Assembly (NCBI GenBank): GCA_021613375.1
Contig: CM038706.1
Coordinates: 25,241,366-25,305,365, forward strand
Direction of reading: 5' to 3'
Source: Megaleporinus macrocephalus
Lineage: Eukaryota > Chordata > Actinopteri > Characiformes > Anostomidae
DNA: 64,000 bases
Shown here piece by piece: positions 34,150 to 43,889 of the stretch. Under the pieces are notes generated by a model. The model saw only the letters and a program-made list of their open reading frames with translations. It did no database searches and had not been told where the DNA came from. Made by a program: the position numbers and the translations under genes. Positions within the stretch are counted from its first letter, which is position 1; each line of letters begins with the position of its first letter.

Positions 34150-34620
34150 TGTCCTATTTCCCCTGTTGTACATGCGTTGGCTGACCACTTGCCTACAAGC
34201 TTCCAATGTCGCAATGTCCATCTAGAGCTCGTCTGATGTAAACAACAGCTGGGACTGAACCTGGCCCTGGAGCAGCTGGGGGGATGATTCCGTGAGGCAT
34301 GGGACTCCTTGGCCAGATCAGAGACCCACCCTGAGCGCATATGCGTGAAAAATGAAACGCTTCCCAAGGCCCCGGCTGCGGCAATTGTTCTAGGGGTTTT
34401 ATTTTGGTCAGTATGCGCTGCAGGAAGGAAGCATGCAGTGGCCAGTCTGGATAGCGAGCGAGGGAGCCGCAGATAGAGACAGAGGGCTTTTGTTTGAGCG
34501 GGAGTGCATTCTGACCCCTGCGTGGACCCATCCTGTTTATGCACAAGGTGATACAGCCTGCTTAAGACAATGATTCCCCACACTAATTGGCCTGGACAGA
34601 CCCCACTAGCATACACCCTT
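34150..34620. promoter_or_regulatory. Candidate conserved non-coding element
   Basis: This island is visibly richer in G and C than its flanks and free of recognisable repeats. It contains GTAAACAACAGCTG (forkhead core and E-box), CATATGCG and CACTAATTGG (homeodomain-like). The open frames across it lack protein-like features, so a regulatory role is the better guess. Confidence 0.28.
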
Positions 34621-34979
34621 CCTTCTCGCTTCGGCCTTCTGTCTTTGGCCCTCTTGCTCTCTGGCCCCTGCTGAGAGATGTGTACGAGCATGTTTGGCTT
34701 TTTCAGGGAAGCTTGTTTGGTTTCGCCGGGTTATTTTCATTGTTTGCTTACATTGCCCTGCCATGAGCGCTTGGGTGTTTATGGGCCACTTTGTGCTCTG
34801 TGGGTTTCCTTGTTTTACCCAGAACTGAACTGGGCTTTGGTTATACTCCCACACTCTGCCCAGGATGGTCCAGGCCTTGCACATCCTTAGTCTTCCCTTT
34901 AGAAACTATATAACGAGATTAAGTTTGCAGGAAATGGACACTGTACGGAAGACTGGAGACATTTAAAGCATTCAAAGAA

Positions 34980-35400
34980 TTAGTCTTCTGTCCTGTAAAT
35001 CAGAAAGCTCTCTTTTTATTGCCCTATTCATTGTTATGATAGTACATAGGGGCCATAAAAGTCTGAGCCTCGTAGGGAATAGTGAATCATTCAGGACATA
35101 GGCCAGGCCTAATTGCCCCAATTGTGTGGGTAATACCCTTGGAAATGCCCTTGGAAGACACATCCATGGAGCTAAACAAAGCCCACATAATCCATGCAAT
35201 ACATGTACATGTTTCTTTCGCCCAGTTCATGCTTAATGCAATTTCTTTGTTCCTTAATGTGGCACATTAGCAGCTCAAATTCGAAAATTGCTTTTGAACG
35301 TACCAGACAGACCTTCATTTATCGACAGGAAAACGGGTCAGAAGGGCATGATGCTCCGCAGTGTTTTAGAGTAATGTCTGTCCACTGTCTGAGGTGGAGG
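34980..35400. promoter_or_regulatory. Candidate conserved non-coding element
   Basis: Repeat-poor stretch with TTTTATTGCCCTATTCATTG, ATTGTTATGATA, CATAAAAGTC, CCTAATTGCCCCAATTG and TTAATGCAATTTC, a dense array of homeodomain, HOX/PBX, SOX and C/EBP-like cores. No coding frame is convincing. Function is inferred from texture only. Confidence 0.28.
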
Positions 35401-36744
35401 CCTCTTTCTTAGCCATCATTCCAGTCAATCATTAGTCAACAGGTTGAGGTGACAGTGAGGGTGGACTCCAGTAAACTGATTCATATCTAAACTGGCAATT
35501 TGAATGCAGTTTTCTATTCTATGGCACCTTTAACCACATTTCCTAATTCACTGAACCCTGAGCTTCCCCGGCAGACGTGAAAAGAATAGCCTTGAAACCC
35601 ATGAGTAACATATAGAGCTGCAGTGGGACTCACATCCAGCCTCTATAAGCACAAGAACTGAAGTTTGTTAGGCTCAGTTTTTTCTCTTTTTGGTCCTTTT
35701 TGGCTTAAAATAAAATGAAAAAGCAGTGCAGGTGCTGCCACCAACAAAACTTAGTAAAGCTATACACACAGACACACACAAACAATATTCCTTCCTTACA
35801 AATGTATTCGAGCAGAAGAACTGTTATGATGTGAACATAAATAAACAGACCTTTCAAAGTACATGTAACTACTTACCAGCCACATTTGTTTCCCAGTAAT
35901 GGTCGTGTTCGAAGCGATCTTAAAGCAGAGTTGTCCAGTCTTATTCCAAAAGAGCTGGTGTGATTGCAAGGTTATCTTACACTAAAGCAGGATTACACTT
36001 GTGGAATCAGTTTTGCTTGTACATGGAATGAAGACTGCAGTACCACTGGTTAATATAAAAATTGGACACCCCTGCCTTATGACAATGGAATAACAATAAC
36101 TGAAAGATATGTGTGTTTTGTGTTGTTATTTGTATTGAATGTAAACATGCAGACTTTACCATTTCTTTATGGGTTATGTGTGATAACATGGTAAAAGCAC
36201 ATGGGTTTACTTATCACTCTATGATTGCAGTCATACAGGATGTGCATAATACCATATGCACAAGAGTACATTGTTTGTACTTTACATGTTGTGGTGCTCT
36301 GAGGGACTGTAAAACATTAAATATGCTATGACTTCCTCTCAGAAAACAGTAAAGAAGGTGTAATTATACACACTATTACTACCAGTAATTGTCATTATGA
36401 CATTATGACACTGATATTTCTGGACATGACTGTTAATGACAGCATATGACATCTGCTATTGCTATTATATAAAGTATATATGATAATATACTTAATTATT
36501 GTGACTTATTTATAGCTCACAAATTCATGACATACAATAATACATGTTGAAAAGGTCAAAAACTTTAAGACACTCCTCTTCATGCCACACATACATTAAC
36601 ACTGAGAACTTGAATTGCGGAACGTTATACGTTACGTCATGTATACGGTACGTTATAACCTGACTGAATGATAAATCGATTTACACAATATCTACGTTCT
36701 CCGTCACCCTCTTGTCTTACATCTCCTGTTTTGTCACATGTTTT

Positions 36745-36810
36745 GTGTGTGTGTTTGTGGTGATCCAGTTCGAATGTGTGTGTGTGTGTGATTGTGTGTG
36801 TGTGTGTATG
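36745..36810. repeat. TG-rich microsatellite
   Basis: Interrupted TG runs at about 36745-36758 and 36775-36808. Confidence 0.85.
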
Positions 36811-37358
36811 GGAGTGCAGTTACTCCTAGCCACAGAAGAAAACTGCTCAGTGCCACACAGCAATTTGCTCACCTCAAAATACACACACAGAGCACCTACA
36901 GCTACACACTCTCTCTCTCTCTGCCTTCCTCGCTGCCCATTGTGGAAGAAAGCGGGGACAAACAGTTGGGAGAGGCTTAGGACAACAGACCTGGCCGAGA
37001 GTAAATAGTCTTTAACCAGAGAGAGAGAAAGAGTGAGAGAGGGAGTGAGAGAGAGAACACATGGCATTGTATCAGTGAAGAGAAACCTGCAGTAAAAACT
37101 GGTCCAGTGCTTGTGATCTTATTTGTTTTCACCTTTTAGTGCAGGCTGAATGAGTCATTTACAGTCATGTCATTCAGTCATAATTTCAGTTAAAAGGAAC
37201 AGTTTTTATTATGAACAAAACAACAGCGTCATCACTTATTAAACCATAAAGCTCCTTCAGATGCCTACCGTGATAAAGTTATATTGTAAAGTCACACCCC
37301 TCTGACCATTCTTCACACAAACAACATCTGAATGATCTACCTGTCTGTTCTCTTACTT

Positions 37359-37359
<1 letters not shown>

Positions 37360-37444
<85 letters not shown>

Positions 37445-37453
37445 CATCCATCT
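37360..37453. repeat. TATC tetranucleotide microsatellite
   Basis: About 21 perfect TATC units followed by a few CATC variants. The repeated IYLS frame across it is an artefact. Confidence 0.95.
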
Positions 37454-37529
37454 ACAAGATATTACCAAAGCAAACGTTAAAAGTTTATATCATTATAAAA
37501 AAACAATACAGGCAAACGGTTTGAAAAGG

Positions 37530-37618
37530 GTCTCTCTCTCTTTCTTTCTTTCTTTCTCTGTCTCTCGCTCTTACTCTCGTTCTCTCTCTCTCTTTGTTTC
37601 TCTCTTTCTCGCTCTTAT

Positions 37619-37655
<37 letters not shown>

Positions 37656-37692
37656 GTGTCTTTCCTTCTCTCTCACTCTTACTCTCACTCCA
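37530..37692. repeat. Polypyrimidine tract (CT-rich)
   Basis: About 160 bases consist almost wholly of C and T on the + strand, organised as imperfect TCTC, TTTC and TCTCGCTCTT units. The tract runs directly into duplicated block B at 37661. Confidence 0.9.
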
Positions 37693-37891
37693 TAACACTG
37701 AAATTATAATTTTTAAAAACAAATGAAAACTGTTAAGATTATTAAGGTGAACAATGAATAAACCAGCCAGGGGTTGTGTTTTTGACTTGTTGACCAATCA
37801 GAGGCTGTTTTCCTGACTTGTTGACCAATGAGAGGGTTTATTGATGACTTGTAGCGAGAACAATGCTACCCTTCCAGCCAAAATAAAAGTA
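37661..37891 (+). repeat. Duplicated block B, copy 1
   Basis: About 231 bases match 39395-39625 almost base for base and in the same orientation. The match starts at TTTCCTTCTCTCTCACTC and ends at GCCAAAATAAAAGTA. The block includes about one and a half inverted units of the 26.4-kb minisatellite (TTGTTGACCAATCAGAGGCT). Confidence 0.92.
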
Positions 37892-39210
37892 AGTAAGTTT
37901 AATGCTCATGAGATATTCTTTTATGTACAACATTCTTTGTCTATGACATCAGATGGTTAAACTAGGCAAAAAATAAAAAGAAGGCAGCGACATGTGAAGT
38001 GTGTTCTCTGTAGAGAATGCGTTCACTTTTTTCCTCTTGAGAAAACATGCCATTGGGCTAGGGGTGCACTAACTTTTGCGTACTCTCTCTCTCTCTCTCT
38101 CTCTGGCTGTCTCTATCTTTTTCTCTAGCCGAGCTCTAATCAATCATAAGACCCTCGGTATGGCAGTGTGCTAAAGATCATGAGTGTTGAGGGTTTCTCG
38201 AGGAGGAGTTCAGCATGAAGAGAGACAGTGTGTGGAAAAAGCAGAAGGGAAACTCCAGAAGAGACTATTTCATTATCCTGATCAGCACTTATTACATTAC
38301 ATACCAGACTGACGTCAATCATCAGTTAGCAGAGACCTACAAGCGGAGTGGACTGAAGTGCAGATGTATGTAGAGCTTGATATGGAACCTTTGACCATCT
38401 ACATAATTAGGAACTGTCTGTAGAATCAGCAAATAATTTTTGATTTAGAATGAGTAGGGCCATTTTGTGAGGTAAAAAAATAATTCTACATCATTTAAAA
38501 GTCCTGGATATGTCACTGAGTAACCTTTAGGTTTTTTAGGAATATCATCAATCTGTGCTGGGGCTACCACAAGTTAAAAAGTTATATAAAAGTAACTTGA
38601 ATTACTATAATGAGCTTCTTGTATCTGTGCCATGAAAAGTTCACGTGCACCACCGTTAACTTGGTGCTAACACAGCATTGCAAGTCCCGTATCAGAAAGG
38701 AGCTTTACTGCAAACAGCAATGGCAGACTATGCATGCAGAACCATACTGTTCTGAGCTTTGAAGGCAAAGTCAGGTACTTTTCATATTCTTCCCAAAGAA
38801 CCGAACTGTCGACTGGCATCATTTAAAAGAGGCTGAAGTAACATTGTTAGATGACAGATCATCTTAAACTGAAACTTTCATAGCGAGTAACAACTTTACA
38901 TTACTTCGTACTAATGTTGAGACTAAAAGCATGTAGCTGGTATGTATAGCTAACATTAATCACTAGCAAGTTCCTGGTAACTATCGTTAGCATATTTAAC
39001 TAAATAGTCTGATGACCCAGTTTATTCACACAGAGATTAATTTTATTTTTATTAATAAAGTGTAAATGGGCACGTAAAGCTACACCTGTGGATTTAACCC
39101 CAACATTATGTATAGACATCAGAGAACAATTTAAAATGATTTAAACTTTAATGACTCCATACATACAACATTTGAGCTGTACACAACATTTTCACAGCTT
39201 AAGTGGTTCA
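37892..39210. other. Spacer between repeat blocks
   Basis: It contains a CT microsatellite at about 38082-38104, preceded by GGGGTGCACTAACTTTTGCG, a motif common at DNA-transposon ends. No gene. Confidence 0.45.
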
Positions 39211-39380
39211 CACATTCATCTATCGTATCGTGTACTTTGTTTTTTATTTTTTGGTCCACTTATGTCACGTAAATGATTTTATGTGTCGAAAATTCTATTT
39301 CTTAACTTTAAGTTTCTGGCTTTAAGACAGAATGAGCTCTGTTGTGATTGGTTGGCTAATTTTAAAAGCAGTTTGGGCCA
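39211..39380 (+). repeat. Duplicated block A
   Basis: About 170 bases closely match 39624-39792 in the same orientation. Shared landmarks are GTGTACTTTGTTTTTTATTT, GGTCCACTTATGTCACGTAA and CAGAATGAGCTCTGTTGTGA. Confidence 0.9.
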
Positions 39381-39394
39381 AATCTGTATTGTTT

Positions 39395-39625
39395 TTTCCT
39401 TCTCTCTCACTCTTACTCTCACTCCATGACATTGAAATTATAATTTTTAAAAACAAATGAAAACTGTTAAGATTATTAAGGTGAACAATGAATAAACCGG
39501 TCAGGGGTTGTGTTTTTGACTTGTTGACCAATCAGAGGCTGTTTTCCTGACTTGTTGACCAATGAGAGGGTTTGTTGATGACTTGTAGCCAGAACAATGC
39601 TACCCTTCCAGCCAAAATAAAAGTA
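39395..39625 (+). repeat. Duplicated block B, copy 2
   Basis: Near-identical copy of 37661-37891, of equal length, lying between the two A blocks. Differences are scattered substitutions (for example CCATAACACTG to CCATGACATTG), which suggests a fairly recent duplication. Confidence 0.92.
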
Positions 39626-39792
39626 CATTCATTTATTGTGTACTTTGTTTTTTATTTTTTGGTCCACTTATGTCACGTAAATGATTTTGTGTGTTGAAAA
39701 TTCTATTTCTTAACTTTTGGTTACTGTGGCTTTAGGACAGAATGAGCTCTGTTGTGATTGTTTGACTAATTTTAAAAGCAGTTTGGCCCAAA
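39624..39792 (+). repeat. Duplicated block A'
   Basis: Second copy of block A, starting where block B copy 2 ends and offset 413 bases from A. A, B and A' form a direct-repeat sandwich. Confidence 0.9.
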
Positions 39793-39799
39793 ACATTCC

Positions 39800-40740
39800 T
39801 TATAACAAAATTAGTCCGTTAAGAAGATGGCACTAAACTGCCATAGGCTAAAATAAGTGGATGTCTCATCACAGAAACAGCAAATTCGTAACAGGTTGTT
39901 CTTGTAGCTTAGTTTGCACATTGCTGCTGTTGGAAAACAACTCATATCTACCTTAGTCTAACAGGGGAAGGAAATAACATACTTCAATTTTAATACATGG
40001 CAATGCAGCCACACTTTATTTCAAATTTACACACAGTATAGAGGACAAATGGTACTTTTTAATTATGTTAAAAACTGAAAAAATGACAAATAAATGGTTT
40101 TGTTTTAATAGCATCAATATGTGAACTGTATGTAGTGGGAAATTAGGGAATTTTTCATGATATGATTATATAATACTCATTATTAAGTGAAAAAAATCTG
40201 TTTAAACTGTATCCCACAGTGGTTACAGTACCTAAAGCAGTTAAACTAAAATGGTTATAAACTCATTGGATGATTTCTACAGTAACTTACAACAAGTATG
40301 ACTTGTAGTTGTAAGCAACTTAGAACTGAGTATCTATTATACAGTTATATCATACCATATGGCATTCATGTACATGTATGCTTTTGTTCTTGCTATTATG
40401 CATTCTTATGTGCTTTGATATGAAGTACACCTGCTGTCTGTGTCTGTGTGTGTGTCTGTCTGTCTGTGTTTGTTCTTAAACCTATTTGCCTGCTGTGTGA
40501 GTCACTGTCACAAGACTTTGCCAAGTCTCACAAACATATACCTCTAGACACACACGCCTGCACTAAAATCAAGCCTGTAGTGATCAGTGGGCCGAGTGTG
40601 TCATTAAAACAATACGGCTCAGAACTTTGAAAGCTGGGACACAGGAGCAGTTACAGGCTAGCACCTTTGAAGTCTGTAATCACCTGACCTGTGAGTTTAG
40701 TGCTGGGAGGTGTGTAGATGTAGTGGTGTGGGACAAAACA
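39800..40740. other. No gene recognised
   Basis: AT-rich DNA. A stretch at about 39960-40110 (GGAAGGAAATAACATACTTC) resembles the inner nested element near 32206 and may be a decayed relative. No coding exon is supported. Confidence 0.4.
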
Positions 40741-40743
40741 TCA

Positions 40744-41095
40744 CAGCATGACAGAGATAGACAGAAGAATATAGAGGAAAGATATATAGATTGAAAGAAT
40801 AGAGAGAGAAGAGAAAGAAAAGAAATCATGACAAGAGGGTAGAGAGACAGAAAGAGATAAAGATTTCAAATTGAAAGCAAAAGTGAACAGAAAAACAAGT
40901 AAGGATAAAGAGAGAGAGAGAGAGAAAGAGAGAGATAGGGACAAAATAATTGAGGGTTGAAAAAGAAGGAATAAAAAGACACCAGAAAGGGGGCAAAGAG
41001 TGAGAGGATAGAACGACAAAGAGTACAGAGAAAAAATAAAATAGAGATAAAACAAGAGGGTGAGGATATAGAAAGAAAGGATAGACAAAGAGTGA
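40744..41095. repeat. Polypurine tract (A/G-rich)
   Basis: Around 350 bases of strongly purine-biased + strand, with GAGA, GAAAG and AGATA units and a GA microsatellite at about 40910-40936. The apparent minus-strand frame rich in Ser, Leu and Phe is a composition artefact. Confidence 0.85.
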
Positions 41096-41143
41096 TTTAA
41101 AATAAATAAATTAATGGTTATTAATGGTTAACCCTTATTCTTA

Positions 41144-41146
<3 letters not shown>

Positions 41147-41225
<79 letters not shown>

Positions 41226-41246
41226 CTTAGTGTGTGTGTGTGTGTG
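41147..41246. repeat. TA microsatellite followed by TG microsatellite
   Basis: A pure AT/TA run of about 77 bases is followed by AACTTAG and then a TG run (about 41230-41246). Confidence 0.95.
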
Positions 41247-43190
41247 ATGAGAAAGTGATGAAAGAGAGAAGATCTGTTTTTCAGTGCATGCATCTGAATC
41301 TTTATGAATGTGTTTATCACAGAAACCTCTGCTCTCATTCTTGCATGTGCGAGTTTCACTGATGTCATGCTGTGGGCTAAGGCCTTGGCTGGCTGTGTGA
41401 TTTGAGCAGTGTGGAGTGCTGGTGGATTGAACCTGCCCCTGCTGATTCATACCTGTCTTAATTCTTCTCGGAAGAACAGTCCTACAGTCCTAGAATAACC
41501 TGACCTCTGATCTGTTCTGCTATAATAGATAGCTTTTGTGTGTTATTGTGTGTGTACGCTTATGTCCCTGATCAGAGCTAATCCAGCCTATACGGAGCGT
41601 CTAGGTGTTGTTTGGATGAGTCACACATGAAGCCATGCATAACGAAGTGTGCTGATGATGCGTTTTTGTACCTAATTAGTTTGGTTTCATGACTAATTCC
41701 CTTTTCCATTGTCTAATAGACTGTGTCACTGCATTAGTAAGCCATGTTAGTGTTCTTGCTCATTATTAAAGGCCGGTAAGCGATTAAGTCCTCTGACAGA
41801 CTGGCCAACACGTATAGGGTTTCAACAACGTCTCTGGAAACCAAGACACACCAAGCTCAAGCCCATTGCTACATCATAGCTACATTTTGTGCACCCACAG
41901 ACATTGTGACGTGTCTGCATTTTAGTCAGCCCTGTCTCCCCCTGCTCCCTCGGGGAACTTTGATGTGCAACATTTCACTCACACTCTCAGAACTGCGCTG
42001 CATATTAAAAACACTGAAAGTTTCGCACAGCCTGTTTAGGCAGATTTTCAGTTTGCCTGTGTCATATCGCAACCTGTGATGTAACTGGATGGAAATGGAC
42101 TTTTTAAAAAAAAAAAAAAAAAAACTCAAAAACCTCAGCACTTATGATAAATATGCCTTTTGTTCCTTTCAGCAGAAAGCAGATGGGCCTGTATCATGTT
42201 TTGTGTTTGTCTTGCATATCGATTGTCACTGACATTATTTTATTTTGAATGGAAGTTAATGGAACACAATTTTTTGAGAAATTCTATTACTTTATTTATG
42301 AAGGCATTTTAATACATATAAAATATTTTTTAAAATTCTTTAAAGGAGTCATTTGTAAGATTCAAATTCATATTTCAAACCATATCGGGCAACATTTCAC
42401 CCAAAAAACACAACCCCTCCTTCATCCTTACTAGTCTAGAAGAAACATAGAGAGTTCAGCATCAAACTTCATCCATTTACTCCCCAAGAGTGTCTCCCGT
42501 GCTCCAGTTCTGTTCACATCACTTCTTTTGGTTTTTCGATTTGGTAGCAGTTGATTGCCAAGAATAAACCTTGAGGGTAATGCTACTTCTTCATCCTCAC
42601 ATGTTGGGCTGATTTGACTCGATACATAGATGTCTTTGACATACCATCAAAAGTGTAATTCTTACATCCTGTTAATAATTTTAGTTAATATTGGAATGTT
42701 TATTGAGTATTGTAACTATAAATCTTAAATATGGCTTCTTTAAAGATTATTAAATATAACAAACATGAAAATGAAAGGTTTGTTTTTAGCAACAGTATAT
42801 TCTTTTACACTGAGGCTCCAATAGTTTGAAACCACTACGTTCTTATTTGTAATATAAAATATGTTTGTCTCAAATTTTTCATTCACGTAATTATGAGAGT
42901 TTAAGGTATAATCTTTGAAATTCTAAGATAATTTCAGAATTCCAGTCCCTCTTTTGCTTTAATGCTTTTCTTTAGGCTCCATGATTAGCTGAAAGTTTTT
43001 GGATGCAATTGTATGCCAAATATTCTAAAATTTGAATAGCGTCCTAGAAATGGTGTACAAAGAGTATTTCTTCTTGATTCTAATGATTATAACTTCTCTA
43101 AGTTGAATTTATATTAAAGGATTCTAAAACTAATATTCAGCTTGAAACAAAAATCCATAGATTCTCCAAAATCCTACACTGTGCTATACT
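41247..43190. other. Gene-free region
   Basis: It holds a candidate regulatory island at 41560-41830, an A run at 42107-42124 and a degenerate transposon-like stretch at about 42800-43170. No gene is supported. Confidence 0.45.
41560..41830. promoter_or_regulatory. Candidate conserved non-coding element
   Basis: Repeat-poor stretch with several homeodomain-type cores (CCTAATTAG, GACTAATTC, GCATTAGTAAG, CATTATTAAA), an AP-1-like TGAGTCAC near 41618 and a GCGATTAAG motif. No coding frame is credible. Function is inferred only from motif density. Confidence 0.28.
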
Positions 43191-43191
43191 G

Positions 43192-43885
43192 TGATCAGTC
43201 ATAACATTAAAGCCACCTTCTTGTTTCTACACTGTTTCTCTGTATACTTTGTTAGCTGCTATTTACCAAGTAACTCAGTGGCCAGGACCACCACAGAGCA
43301 GGTGTTACTTGGGTGGTGGATCATTCTTAGTACTGCAATGACACTGACGTGGTGGTGGTGGTGTGTTAGTTTATGTTGTGCTGGTACGTGAAGATCAGAC
43401 ACAGCAGTGCTGTTGGAGTTTTTAAACACTGTGTCCACTCACTGTCCACTCCATTAGAGGCGTTAGCTCATCTGTTGTTGCACACTTTGTGTTGTTCATC
43501 CTTTAGTCCTATACATCAGTGGTCACAGGACACTACCCACAGGACGCTGTTGGCTGAACAGTTTTTGTTGGTGGACTATTCTCAGTCCAGCAGTGACACT
43601 GAGGTGTTTAAAAACTCTAGCAGTCTGATCTACTCACATCAGCACAACACACACTAACACACCACCACCAAGTCAGTGTCACTGCAGTGTGGGATAATTT
43701 GGCAACCAAATAATACCTGCTCTGTGGTGGTCCTGACCATTGAAGCACAGGGTAAAGACGGCTTACAAAGTATGCAGAGAAACAGAACTACAGTCTGCAA
43801 TTGTTGAACTACAAGGAAACTATATGGAAAGTGGAGTTCTGTGTGTGTAGATATGAGGAGGTGGTTTTAGGGTTATGGCTGGTCT
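43192..43885. mobile_element. Full-length MITE with terminal inverted repeats
   Basis: The left end TGATCAGTCATAACATTAAA followed by GCCACC is mirrored by the right end GGTGGTTTTAGGGTTATGGC followed by TGGTC, giving inverted repeats of about 26 bases with a few mismatches. The interior contains further inverse duplications (for example GACACAGCAGTGCTG against CAGCAGTGACACTGAGG), so it is nearly palindromic. Two related copies lie in this window. There is no transposase, so it would depend on enzymes supplied in trans. Superfamily is not assigned. Confidence 0.85.
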
Positions 43886-43889
43886 GTTT

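Larger units (their letters stand above)
32420..37350. other. Gene-free region with two candidate regulatory islands
   Basis: No gene is recognised. It includes the second copy of the 18.27-kb repeat at 32453-32505, candidate islands at 34150-34620 and 34980-35400, and a TG-rich tract at 36745-36810. A long minus-strand open frame at 34116-34691 has no recognisable domain and lies over the first island. Confidence 0.45.

Noticed and set aside
34116..34691. 191-codon minus-strand open frame
   Set aside because: No domain, signal or family pattern; rich in Ser, Arg and Pro. It overlaps a GC-richer repeat-free island better explained as non-coding.
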